Shown: positions 48,707 through 61,105 of the stretch, piece by piece
Position numbering within the stretch: the stretch's first letter is position 1
Layout: every line of letters starts with the position of its first letter
From: Cymodocea nodosa
Taxonomy: Eukaryota; Streptophyta; Magnoliopsida; Alismatales; Cymodoceaceae
Direction of reading: 5' to 3'
Length of the DNA stretch: 64,000 nt
Assembly: GCA_036874045.1 (NCBI GenBank)
Contig: CM072339.1
Coordinates: 8,315,501-8,379,500, forward strand
Translations under genes and position numbers: made by a program
The notes under the pieces: model-generated
What the model saw: the letters and a program-made list of their open reading frames with translations, nothing else
Database searches by the model: none
What the model was told of the DNA's origin: nothing

Positions 48707-50245
48707 TCTATCTATCACATGTATCCTTAATCTATTGTTTTCGATCTGTTTAGTTCTTTATGCATTCCTGCTTAGTTACTACTTCGATCTTCCAGTGTGC
48801 ATGTACTACTTACTACTTGTATACATATATGACCGAATGTTTGACGTCGATTTTGCTTCACGTATTTAAGGATCTATTAATTACACTATAATCTCATTTA
48901 ATTAGAAAGAAAGATCTTATTAACATATGAATTCAATTTGGAGGAGGCACAGATCATTTTTCACTCATCGATCAGTTGCTGATAAACTTAACTTACCAAG
49001 GTGATCGATGTGCCCATGTCTGTGTTTATCACATGATCCGCAGCAATGAAGATTGACATGAGAATGGATTTATCTTCCATTCGTGTGCCAGAACGAATGC
49101 AATATATTTTATAAATTTAAATTGCTGTTAACTTTTGACTTGAAGAGTTCGATTCTGACCATTTGCCATTTCAAAAGTAATTCATAAGATGGGAAAATAT
49201 ATTGTAAAAGAATAATCAGCATTTCTTTCTTAATGGGTTGATTAAGAAAGGATCGATTAATGTTTGTTCAAGGTTGACTTTGCGTATCAAGCCAGTCAGC
49301 TGTCACAGGTGATGTCATAAAAAAAAATTTACGTTGAGGTGGTGAACCATCTACCGCCTCGAATGTAAATTATTTTCACCACCCAACGAGAAAAGAAGAA
49401 GACAAAGAAGAGGAGAAGAAGAAGAAAACGAAAAAGGAGAAAAAGGGGAAAAAATGAAAAATATGGAATATTATTGTATTTTTACAATTTTCTTTTTTAG
49501 GTAAGACTTTCTTTCTTTTAGTCCAAAAAATTTAATCTTATTTGAGATTTATGCATGATTTTAGTAATTATGGTAATTTATGTAATTATATTAATAATTA
49601 CTTACCATTAATGTTATGCATTTTAGAATAATGCATTGTTATAGTTATAGCAGTATGCATTTCAAATTCATGAACAAAAGCACATTAGTATTATTGTATA
49701 TTTATATTGATTATGGCATAATTATGTGTTTATGCAAATATTGAGATTTTACATAATTTCTTAAGATTAGTGCATATCGTGGACTTTACAACATATATTA
49801 GGAATTTGTGATTATTTTGCATGACATGGATATTTGTTGACTATGGAAGGTATTTATGTTGCATGTGATTATTTAACATTAAGGTAAGTATTGTAGAAAA
49901 TGCATGTCATTATTAGGTTTAATGTGAAATCTAATACATATTAAAATGAATGAATGTTTAGCTATGAACCTGGCTATAAGGGTATAATACTATAGAATTG
50001 TATATAATAGAGATGGAAGATATGGTTGGCCTTGTCTCAGGTACTCAAGGTATTCAACCCCAGTCATAGGGGACTATGTAACAGCTAATCCCTAAGGGAG
50101 TAAATATGCAATTATAGTTAAACTAAATATGAAAATATATGAGTAGTTTTGATATTAGGGCCCAAGGTATTATTGTAATTTGTAGGATACATTTTTATTT
50201 GTGATAAAAATGCATACTTTTTATTATTATATTGAGTTGATAGTT
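48707..50245. other. Intergenic DNA downstream of the WRKY gene
   Basis: 3' flank followed by A/T-rich DNA with no gene recognised. It contains an imperfect hairpin (49326-49371), a purine-rich run of GAAGAAG type (49388-49458), and long A/T-rich DNA to 50245 that may be an old unrecognised transposon. Confidence 0.5.
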
Positions 50246-50626
50246 GTGTATGAGACTAATGTCTCACTCACAAGAAGTATGTAACTAGCCCCAACTCAGG
50301 CTCTCTACCAAGGCTGCATAATGCTATAAAAGGATGTAGTACATCCTCACTATCAACTTGAGCTTTTGATGTAGTGGTAGCCATGATCCACCTTATGGTA
50401 TCATAACCTAGATGGTTGTGGGTAAGGCCCTAGTCATGCCATAACTAGCATATTGTGAGGGGGGGGGGGATTATTGGGTATGGGACCAATGTCTCACTCG
50501 TGGGGAGCATGTAACTAGCCCTAACTCGGGCTCCCTACTAGGGCTACATAATGTTATAAGAGGATGTGGTGCATTCTCACTATTAGCTTGAACTTTTGGT
50601 GAAGTGGTAGCCACGATCCACCCTAT
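50246..50626 (+). repeat. Two direct copies of a 151-bp unit
   Basis: Copies at 50246-50396 and 50476-50626 share words such as AATGTCTCACTC, AACTAGCCC and GTAGCCA.GATCCACC. The 79 bp between them includes an 11-base G run (50459-50469). No coding potential. Confidence 0.85.
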
Positions 50627-52930
50627 TGTTAAGAATTATGTTTTGATGATGTATGCAAAATCTCAATTAATCACATTTAATCAATTAATTTTGTTATTTA
50701 AAAAGTTAAATATAAAGCATTGATATATACAAAAAATATTTAAAAGTTATATATTTGTTTATATTAGATCATAAAAGTTGCTAAGTTAAATAACATATCG
50801 TTTAGTTCGACTAAATTTTATACAACTTGTTATTGAGTTAGTTTAACGTGTTTTTATAATGTTAAGCATGATATGTTTTGTTAGGATCGATAGGCTTACT
50901 AGAGGGGGGGGTGAATGGTGCTAGTGTATAAATTTTACTTCTTTATAAACTTGATTGATTCATTTTATAAAATGAAATCAAAACAATAGAAAGAAATGCA
51001 CACAAGAGGATTTTTAGGTGGTTCACCAACTTGGCTAGTCCACCCCCAAGATTCACTTGGGCTTCACTAAGTATACGAGTACTTACAATACATCTTTTTA
51101 GGTTGAAACAAGAACTAACACTTAGAGCTTTCAGGTATAAGCTCAACAACCAACCTTTCTTCGAGCTTTCAGGTTGAAGCTCTCAACCAACGAAGAGCTT
51201 TCAGGTTGAAACTCACGAACCAACACTTTGAACTTTTAACACAGAGTTTAAGTGTAGGGAGCTTTTGTGCTGCAGAAGACTTGAGATTATTTCTGAATGA
51301 TGCAAACTTGAGTGTATCTCTGAATGTGTTTGTAGCTCACAGTATATGATAATCGTTGTCTTAACTTTTTCTTTTCTTCTTATATTTATACCAAGAGGTA
51401 TAATGATCATATTTTCTTCCAACAGATGTATTCTGTTGTACTTGCTAAGAAATTAGACCTAAATATGGTAAGTTACCATTCAAGGAGGTATTTCAAGATA
51501 CCCTTCCAATTTCTTGGGTTTTTCAAAGGCTTAGCCATGTAACTCTTTGAAAATCAATAGTAACCTACCGAAAAGTCACTTAAGTCTTTCTGCCATGTAG
51601 GATTTCAGATCATACATATGAGTTGTTATTCGATCAGATACTTGCAGTTGTAACTTACCGAACTATTCTTTGACCGTCGGATAGTTAGCTATAATAACCA
51701 TCCGAAATCCTTCTTTAAGTTTCCAACTGCTTTCTTATTTCAATACGTGCATAATAGAATAACTTAAGTTTTGGATGGTTATAACTGTAACTCACCGAAA
51801 CTCTTCAAATTTTGGATAGTTAGCTTTCTACCTTTCCAAAAAGCCTTTTAAACTTCTGTTCTGGATTTCTACACGTGGGAAATTCACTAACTTAAGTTTC
51901 GGATAGTTGGCTTCCCTAACCTTCTGAAATTCTTGACCTTTCAGATAGTTAGTGCCTTAACTCTCCAATCATTCAATCAACTTCCTTTAAAACTCTTCGA
52001 AGTCTTTTTATATCCGGATAGTTACTCTTCTAACTATCTGATAGTGCTTTGGCTGCTTTGAACTGATTCTTCGGATACTTAAACTTGTAACTGTCCGATT
52101 TTCTTATGGCTCTATAGTAGCAATTTCTGAACCATCTATATCGAGTTTTGCTCTTTTGTTCAACTGTCTATATTGTGAAATATAATTTATTACCTCACAT
52201 AGGTTTTTGCATTATCGAAACACAAGGGTCCTAACATGTTTTACGTTGCATATTTATGTATCATATGTTGTGCACATGAGTAACTCATTGAGTTAACAAT
52301 GTTACGTTACAATTTGTGTTCAAGTTGTATACTATAACTCATTGAGTTAGTATAATGCATGTGTTGAATTTTATTTTACAAATGTTATTAAGTATCATTG
52401 AGTCACACATGTTTAACTCGTTAAGTTAACATAATTACATATATTAAGTTTTATATTTGAAGCACTAAGATAATGCGTTAGGTTAATGTTATAAAAGAGT
52501 ATTTTGCTTGTGATAAATTGTTATTGTAAAACATTTGATTTATGTCACATGCTAAACTTATTGAGTTAGTCACGTTGAGTTACAATTTTATATTTTATTA
52601 CATATTAGGTTAGTATTAATGTAATGAGATGTTATAACACTTATGAAAATTTTGGTCTAAAATGTTTGTTTTGTAAAGAATTTTTTGAATGATCTAGATC
52701 GATGAATTTTGAAGAAATGTGAAACATAATATGTGATGTTTATGAAAGGCTAATATCTTTTGAATTATTTCAAATTATGAATGAAAGATCAAGATTGATT
52801 AAGAAAGACATGGATCAAGACGTGAAGAGTGGATGTCGATCAAGTTGTGGATGAACATGGAATTGTGCATACATCGATCATTGATTATTTAATGCATGTA
52901 TTTACATTGATCAAATATGCTTATGAGAAT
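50627..52930 (+). repeat. Old Sirevirus-type LTR, split by a solo LTR and cut by an Athila LTR
   Basis: It starts TGTTAAGAATTATGTTTTG at 50627 and is collinear with the B/C LTR in 50627-50878 and again in 52237-52930, including diverged copies of the AACTCGTTAAGTTA modules (52290-52500). It is the most diverged copy of this family here. Its 3' end is lost at 52931, where an Athila-type LTR begins. Confidence 0.75.
50879..52236 (-). repeat. Solo copia LTR with 5-bp target duplication
   Basis: On the - strand it runs from TGTTAGGACCCTTGTG (52236) to CGATCCTAACA (50879), 1,358 bp. It is flanked by TGTTT on both sides (50874-50878 and 52237-52241), a clean target duplication, and no internal sequence is present, so it arose by LTR-LTR recombination. 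It holds many CGGATAGTTA modules and three repeats of GAGCTTTCAGGT (about 51125-51200). Confidence 0.9.
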
Positions 52931-54580
52931 TGTTTGGAGTTTTGTTAACTTTTGTTTTTATGTTTATATCAATAATTACTTTTATAAGTAAACAAACAAC
53001 CTTTCACACAAATTAGATATTAATTCCAATTTGTATTTTAACTGCAAGTGCATAGTGTATATTATATTTTTGTGCAAGTGTAGGTTGATCCCACAAAGAT
53101 TGAGTAAGAATTATGTACTGTTCCGATTTTTATATTGGAGTTTATATGTGTTTAGTTAAGCACTCCGTTGAGTTACAATTAACATAACGGACTTAGTTCG
53201 TGGAGTTATGCCTAACTCAACTGACTAACCTCGTGGACTTACATTAACTCCATGAGTCTATCTTTCCAGTTAAATACTATTATTTACAAAGGAATTCGGC
53301 CAACCATTGAACGGTTCCATAGAATATAAATAACATCAATTAAGCTCTTTAATGTTAGTTAATATTAGATTTACCATTAAGCAACACTAACATTCAAATA
53401 TTTCAAACAGTAACCATTTAAATCTTTAAGTATTTGGAACGAATCAATTTCAGTAAACAATAAAACTATTTTCTATTTTCTGAATCAAACAAACATAAAA
53501 CATTCACAATACTGACAATGATAACATTAATCATGATACAAAACAAACAATACAACACTTTGATACTAAATATAAATACAAATAATTTGTTGTTTTGATA
53601 TGTTCTTGAAGATGAGCGAAAGGTGAAATGTAAAAATTCTATCAACAGTAAAAACTTCTGTCACTACATGCGACGCGATTACACCACTGAAAACTTAATC
53701 ACTTACAATCTTACTTCATCTTCCTATAGAACCGCGAATCCAAAATTGTAAGATGACCTCCTCTTCAGCAAACTAGCATCAACCCGAAACCAAGGCTAGA
53801 AGCTTTACGATCTCCAGAGATATGAGTTAGTGCTTAGTCAAAATGGCTTCCCTTCCTGCAATGTGATCACTCCTCATAGTGGTTGTCAGTCATCATGTTT
53901 GGTTCGAAATCGATCGAACATCAGGAAAATATCCTCATAGACCTCCGATGGTTGGTGATTTTGGTGGTGGTGTGGAGCTTTAGGGAACTTCTGACACTTC
54001 TTGTAGTTAGCACGGTCCTCCACCTCTACACACACACTTTCTTCGTCTTTCTCCTCTTCTTTATATTTCTTTTTGTAGTAACTACTACTTAAATGATCGG
54101 TTGGATTTCCTTCATTCATATCAACGATGGTGATTTCTTCTTCATTCCACGAGTGAATTCCTACGTGATACGTGTAATCATGGTTTTCCTTCAAATGTCT
54201 TATTTCTACAACTGCTATAGTGGCATATTAGAAAATAAATGGTCTGTTGAGTTACAGATAACTCAATGAACTTACTTCGTTGATTTAACTATAAAACACA
54301 TGCAATAAAGAAATAACTAGTTTAGATATTTCAGATACTTACAAACCTTAATTATCCGATACTCAGATGCATTTTGGATAGTTACCAGATAACTTATCAA
54401 AAATTTACTTAAGTCATGCATTGATGTTTCAACACGTGTACTCCAAGAAATAATAAAATATTCTTTAAGCATTTATAACATAACTATCTGGTACATGGAA
54501 TATAACTCTTTGAAATAACAGAAATTCGGATACTTAAGAATTTCACAGCCTACAATTTATCGACAATTCAGAAATGTACT
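52931..54580 (-). repeat. Athila-type LTR, copy L3 (5' end missing)
   Basis: It ends CTCCAAACA at 52931 next to unrelated sequence, so this is a true outer end. Its 5' part (about 250 bp) is missing; at 54580 it is joined to the duplicated primer-binding site of L4. It therefore looks like the 3' LTR of an element whose internal region has been deleted. Confidence 0.75.
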
Positions 54581-54648
54581 TGTTTGTGTTTGGCCAACAC
54601 GACACTAGAAAACTTGTTTTGGATCTCCAGCAATGCACTAGAAAAACT
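54581..54648 (-). promoter_or_regulatory. Duplicated primer-binding site after L4
   Basis: On the - strand there are two successive tRNA-Asp-like sites, TAGTGCATTGCTGGAGAT and TAGTGTCGTGTTGGCC, each after an AAGTTTTTCTAG-like lead. Same structure as 2138-2212. Confidence 0.6.
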
Positions 54649-56620
54649 TGGATTTGTTAACTTCTGCTTTTCCTTAGTTAATTTATCTTTATGCCTATTC
54701 TTTTTTAGAAGAAAACAAACAACCTTTAATACAAGTTAGATATTAATTCCAATTTGTATTTCCAAGTTAGATATTGTATTAGTGTGCAAGTACAGGTTGA
54801 TCCCATAGGGAATTGCTTAAGGATTGAGAATTGTTTCATTTTTAACAATCAAATTTATATATTCAATAAGCCCTCTATTGAATTACAGTTAACTCAACGG
54901 ACAAAGTTCATTTAGTTATGGCTAACTCAATGGACTAACCTCGTGGACTTAAGTTAACTCCATGACTTTGCATTTTCTTTTTAATACTACTATTTATAGA
55001 GGAATTCGGCCAACCATTGGGCGGTTCCAAAGATTGTAAATAACATCAATTAAGCTCTTTAATGTTAGTAAACACTGGATTTATCATTAGGCAATACTAA
55101 CATTCAGATAATTCAAACAGTAATCATTAAAATCTTTAAGTCTTTTGAACGAACCAATTTAAGTAAACTATAAAACTAAAACAAATATAAAACAATCACA
55201 ACACTGACAAAGATAACATTAATCACGATATAACACAAACAATACAACACTCAAATACAAAATACAATCGTAGATAAGTGTTTTTGGTATTTTTGTTTTA
55301 ATATGAACATGGAAATGGGCGAAAGATGAAATGTAAAGTAATCTCAATCGACAGTAAATACTTCCGTCACTACATGCGATGCGATTACACCACTGAAAAT
55401 TAAACCACTTACAACTCTATCTCCTCTCCCTATAGAATCGCAAGTCCAAAATTACAAGATGATCTCCTCTTCAACATACAGGCATCAACCTGAAACCAAG
55501 GCTAGAAGCTTTACGATCTCTTGAAATATGAGTCGGCGCTTGGTGAAAATGGCTTCCCTTCCCGCGAAGTGATCACTTCTCACAGTGGTTGTCAGGCACT
55601 ATGTTTGGCTCGGAATTGACTCGACATCAGGAAAGTATCCTCACAGACCTCCGATGGTTGGTGATAATGTGGTGATGGTGGTGGTGACAATGGTTGGTGT
55701 GGTACTTCAGAGAATTACCGACACTATCTGTAGAAAGCTTGGTGCTCCTCCTTTGTACACACTGGCCATAACCATCGATCACACACCCTTTACTTCTTTT
55801 TCTTCTTTTCTTTTATATTTCTTCAGTGGTAACTACTTCTACTTGAATGGTCGGTCGGATTTCCTTCATTCATATCAACGATGATGCTTTCTTCTCCCTT
55901 CGACGAGTGAATTCCTACGTGATATGTGCGATCGTGGTTTTTCCTTCCAACTGTCTTGCTTCTACAACCGCTACAGTGGCATATTAGAAAATAAATAGTC
56001 TGTGGAGTTACAAATAACTCAATGGACTTACCTCGTTGATTTAACTATAAAACACATGCATAAATTTAACTATCCGATGCTCAGGTGCATTTCAGATACT
56101 TACAGATAACTTATCGATATATAACTTAAGTAAATCTACCAGATCTCAACACGTGTCATCAGCAATTTAATAATAAAAGAAACATTTCGGAGAGTTACAA
56201 GTCTAACTATCCGATGCTCAGCTGCATTTCGGATAGTTAGAGATAACTTACTGAAAATCCACTTAAGACATGCATTATGGTTTCAACACGTGTACTTCAG
56301 GAAATAATAAACTATTCTTTTAAAACATAACTGTTCGGTAGTTTAAAACATAACTATCCGATACATGTTTGGTATGTTAAACATAACTGTCTGAAATATC
56401 AGAAAATTCGAATACTTAAGGATTTCACAGCCTGCAACTTACCGATAGTTCAGAAATGTACTAAATTAACATTAATTCACTGAAATTAAGCAGATTCTTT
56501 AATTAAAGCATATAACAGTGCAATTATAACATAATAGCTTAATTCTCATATGATAAGCTAAATATTATGCAATTAACCATCATTTAATCGTTAATAATAT
56601 GCACTTTTTCATTCTAAACA
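54649..56620 (-). repeat. Athila-type LTR, copy L4
   Basis: It runs on the - strand from TGTTTAGAATG (56620) to about AAATCCA (54649), 1,972 bp. It has a polypurine tract on its 5' side (56630-56621) and a primer-binding site on its 3' side. It carries two copies of the long CGGATAGTTA/ACACGTGTCATC repeat unit (56070-56330). It is the likely 3' LTR of the gag-plus-F-box element (58434-61105). Open stretches such as 55585-55884 have no domain. Confidence 0.8.
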
Positions 56621-58010
56621 CTTCCCCCATACCTAAATTTTGCTAGTCCCTTAGTAAACTAAGATCTAATTAATTGGTCTTTCTAAAAGTGCTAGAATTA
56701 ATTCTTCCCCCCTTTGTTTCTTCTGTTCAGCATAAGAACTAGTATTATCATATAGATATTCTGTATGTTTCAGTAATATTGTTTTCTCCTCTTCAACCTA
56801 CAAATATACTTAGAATATATGCAAATTACATACAAAGTATATCATCATCATATAGGTATTAATTATATTATCGTTTGTTTTTCTTTTCATCATCTGTCAT
56901 TCTGAATTTTCCAATAAGATTTCTAGAAGAAATTTCAACAACATACGAATCAAAGTACAATCCAATTAAATATGATTAAGACAAGTAGAATAAAGAATTG
57001 TATCTCCATTAAACAACTTCAAAAGTCTATTCTTAGATTCATATTTCAGCAATTCTAGATAATAGAAAACATACTCGATTCATAAGATATCTGTATTTCA
57101 TAAAACACTTGTATCTTTTCAGAAAAGTATATGTATTTAAATTATTATTTTTTTTTTTTACTTTAAAAGTTAATTTGACAAGCTTGAATCATACAACAAC
57201 TTTCTAATGTACCCATGTAATGAGCTTTCAGTCAACAATCCCAGATCTAATCAGGATCTTAGGTTGCCAAATTTCAAGAGTCCTTTTTCAGGTCAACAAT
57301 CCTTACATACCTATTTTCTCAAGTACAAAAGGCTCGTGATCAAACAAGTCAATAAACTCTCAAAATTTCTTCTTCTTCTTTTTTTTTCTTTTATTCTTTC
57401 ACAATACAAAAACAAAACAAAACATTAAACACATATTGTATATGTACGTATTTCATTAATATAGATGCAATAAAACACCAATCTCATATAGTCCTACTTC
57501 TATCATTTACTGTAAATATGAATCCATATCAATAAGCTCATACATTTTCTGTAGTTTAATAAGATCTACACATAAATCATTTTACAAGTTTAATCAGTCA
57601 AATTAAATGTATCTTTAATCATATGTGTTTCATTTAATCTAGAATTCACATCTCAGCTCCTTCAGGACTTTAGATAATTTTTTCATTAAGCATTCTAATT
57701 TCATTTTAAAATCGTGAAACTGTTAAACTCATGAAATTCAAAAAAAAACATAAGATACTATATCTAGATTTGCATAAATAGTAAATTCTATAGCATCTTA
57801 TATAGTCTTCTAAATATAACATTCAAGTAGTTACAATTTATAAAAATTTTATAGTCTCAATTATCGGATAGTTACAGCAAGTTCATAAAAATTTTCAATT
57901 TCCACAAAACTTTGCAGTACCATTTTAATTCCTTTAATTAACAAACTTACATGGCTGTTACTTTAATTACCTCCCCCCCATACCTACATTTTGCATTGTC
58001 CTCAATGTAA
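56621..58010 (-). other. 3' non-coding region and polypurine tracts of the gag-plus-F-box element
   Basis: On the - strand it starts with GAGGACAATGCAAAATGTAG and a G-run (58003-57970), a motif I recall from just after pol in Athila-type elements. About 220 bp follow that also occur at 63470-63720. Then come about 1.1 kb collinear with the copia pol/third-ORF spacers, and finally the purine run ATGGGGGAAG next to LTR L4. No gene. Confidence 0.6.
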
Positions 58011-58433
58011 AAGATTTGACAATAAATACAGTAATTGTAGCAAGCATGAATATAGTTTCGTTGATTTAGCACCTAACTCAACAAATGAGTTTAAATTTAA
58101 ATTCAGGATAAGTAATCAGTTACATACCTTGTTTCGTTTGTATCTCCTTCTACATATTTTGATTTTTGATTCTGAAAAACTTTTCATTCACAGATAAAAG
58201 CAAAATATATAACAAAATAGCATTTAACAGCTATTGATAAATCATTGTCTTGTGTGGAACACAGACTCCTATGCCTTTGGTGGCTCACAAGCAAGCCAGT
58301 TGGTTTCCCAGAATAGATACCAACAAACTGGATTGATATTTTGTTTTTATTTTTTTTTATAAAATAAACTAAAACTAAATTTTTTAAAAGTAAATGCAGA
58401 AAACACACAACATTAAACACACAAAATCACAGC

Positions 58434-59594
58434 TTAAGAACATGATAGAAAAGTAGAAACAAATGGAATAAACATGTCAGTCCAAGCAAACTTTTTAGGC
58501 ATAATTCTTCTTGCTATTAATTCTGTTTTAATGCAGTTCTTGTTCCTTCTTAATTTGTAAACATGTAATATATTATAAATTCCAAATACAAGTGTATTAC
58601 CATTAATGATATGAAATGCAGAAAGGGATCCTTTTCGGTTCTAGGGTAATGTAGCAGTTTCTATTTCTACATTTATTTCAATATACTCCTCTTCCCACTT
58701 CCATTCATTTATGTCTTTCATAATCCATATTTGAAATTTCATCAATTCATCCCACTATCTTATCAGACATAAAGTAGGATAATCATATTCATTATACCAC
58801 ATTCCTATTTGAATTTTATCAAATTCTGTAGATGGTGGTTTAGCTATATCACTCGGTATAGGTAATATTTCTATAAAATCATCATAACTTTCTATGCTCA
58901 CTATGTATAAATCAGATCCAAATGCTATTGATATATCTGTGACTAGATATATATATCCATCAAGTATGACATGCATGTTATTAATTAATGATTTTTGTCC
59001 TAGATATATCATAATATTTTCAGTCCAAGATCTATTTAGAAAATTATACACACTTAAGCGTAAATCTTCACCCCAATTTCCTGTAGGTCTCCAATAATAT
59101 AATTTTTCAGGAATTGTAGAATTTTTATTAGAAAATATTAAAGCCGACCCACAATTTACAATTGGTACTTCATATCTATTAGGTCTTCCTATATACCATT
59201 CTTCTCTTGTTATAGGATTTCTTATCAAAATATCAGGTAATAGACTTGCATACCTTGGTCTCGTCCTGTATATGATTAATCCTTCATCTATCCCCATAAT
59301 ATGATTTATTCCTTCTAATGTATTGGGTGAAATTCCAGTAGTTTCTTCCATAGGCAGATATTCATGGTTAATTGAACTACGATTAAATGACTTCCATATG
59401 AATCCATCTCTAATCTTAGTCATTTTTGTAGCTTGTAGTCCCTGAAAATATTTTTCTTCAATACATTCTTTAATTTCCTTTGATACACAACACAGCCTAC
59501 ACAGATCTTTAGCTGACAAGTTACTTAGTACTTCCCTTAGTGCATCCAATGGTAATTGCATCAATTCCATTTGTTGATTTTGTATAACACACAC
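58434..59594 (-). pseudogene. F-box protein gene carried in the pol position of an Athila-like element
   Basis: One intronless frame of 386 codons with two TAG stops, at codons 280 (58755-58757) and 318 (58641-58643); no frameshift. An N-terminal F-box (residues 14-50: LPLDALREVLSNLSAKDLCRL, then CCVSKEIKECIEE) would bind SKP1 in an SCF ubiquitin ligase. The rest resembles the F-box-associated substrate-binding part of plant F-box proteins (RNPITREEW at 125-133; after the first stop WDELMKFQIWIMKDINEWKWEEE). Its start lies 177 bp after the gag stop (59772) and its end about 430 bp before the polypurine motif, where protease-RT-integrase would normally be. I infer capture of a host transcript by the retroelement. 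The protein made today would stop at 279 residues. Alternative: a host F-box pseudogene brought in by rearrangement. Confidence 0.8.
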
Positions 59595-59771
59595 AAAAAT
59601 TTAGCAGAGACAAAAATTAACATAACTACTGCACACCCTTGTAGAATTAAGGCATAACTCAACAGACTAAGTTCGTTGAGTTAAGGACTAATTCTACGAT
59701 ATAACTAACTATAAATAAACTTATATATACATATATATATATAGCTACTTCAGTTATACTACTTCATTCAG
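59595..59771 (-). other. Gap between gag and the F-box gene
   Basis: A/T-rich, with an AT microsatellite (about 59722-59742) and an inverted repeat of the LTR type (TAACTCAACAGACTAAG against TTCGTTGAGTTA, 59645-59682). It could hold a promoter for the F-box gene, but I see no clear one. Confidence 0.4.
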
Positions 59772-61105
59772 TTATCCTCCCAGAAGAGGTATCAATTTCA
59801 TTAACAGTTCTATTGATAGGTTAGGTACTGCTTGCATTGGCAATCCTCTAGTAGGTCTAACTTCCATTGATTCCTTATGTCTAAGGGGTATATTTCTATT
59901 TATATTTTGATTTGCAATATTTCCAAATACAAAATCTAGACGATTGTTTAATTGTTGGATTATCTTTTCTAATTTCTCTATTCTAGATCCTTATTCCAGT
60001 AATGCTTCATAACTTATATTCTTCTCATTTACATTTTCTCCTCCTTGGAAATTGTTGTTTCTCCAAGATAAATTTGGGTGATTTCTCCAATTAGGATTAT
60101 AAGAATTTCCAAAGTTATCTTTCTGATTTCTAGCATAAATAATATCTAAATCATTAATGTTTGCATTCTTTTCTGCTAGCTTTTGATTTAATGATAACTC
60201 TTCTATTTTCTTTGTTAATTCAGTTTATTTCACCTCAAGTATAGTACTTGAATCTATTTCATGCATTCCTCTTAGCAATATTCTTTTATCTGCAATAACT
60301 TTAGCCGAATTTTCCCACTGTGTAGTTCTTTTGCAAAGTTTTCTAAATATGCTCATGTTTCTTCACTACATAGTTTTAAAAATCCATTTTAACAAGTAGA
60401 TTCTAATAAAGATTTCGTTGAAACATCTATGCCTTTATAAATTACACCTATTAATTGTGCTTTACTCATTGCATGATGTGGACATTGAGTTAGTAAATCT
60501 TTAAATCTTTCAAAATATTTCTAGAATGATTCACCCTATTTTTGGCTACACATTAATATTTCTTTGTTCTTTTTAGTCGTTTGATGTGTTGGATAATATT
60601 TTTCCAAAAAAATAGAGTAAAATTCAGTCCATGCAGAAATTGAATCAAGCGACAGATTATATAACCATCTCTTAGCTGTGTCTTTTAAAGCAAAAGGGAT
60701 ATATCTAAGTTTAATAGCATCTATACTCATGTTTGGCATTTTCATCATTTGACAAACTTCATTAAATTCTCTAAGGAAATAATAGGCATCCTCTCTTTCT
60801 AATCCATGAAAATGTGGCAATTGACTAATATAATTAGATTTCAGTTCAAACCTATCTCTCTCAAAGTTTGGCAATCGAATACATGAAGGTTCATCAACTA
60901 ATTCAGGATACAGAATTTCTCCTAATGGTTTTTCTACTAGAGTAGCGATCTCTACGTTCTCTTTTAAAGAAAGGTTAGCTACACCCCAAAGGATTTCGTT
61001 AAAGTCTAGATGAGAAAATGTTTCAGTACGCCTCTGTGTTGAATATTCCTAAGTAGGTGTTCTTACTAATTGTTTAGTGCTAGGAGAATGAGTCCATGTG
61101 CTCAT
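59772..61105 (-). pseudogene. Athila-type gag
   Basis: Starts ATG 61105. The frame is kept through the capsid domain (RLPNFERDRFELKSNYI, then FHGLEREDAYYFLREFNEVC, RYIPFALKDTAKRWLYNL, FLEKYYPTHQTTKKNKEI), with TAG stops near 61050, 60536 and 60518. A frameshift and more stops follow near 60240-60340. The C-terminal part has NFGNSYNPNWRNHPNLSW, an Athila gag signature, and a Leu/Ile-rich coiled coil (IEKLEKIIQQLNNRLDFVFG). No CCHC zinc knuckle is present before that signature, unlike the gag at 5138-5179. The stop at 59772 is followed by the F-box gene, not by protease. It would bind and package RNA if intact; now dead. Confidence 0.85.
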
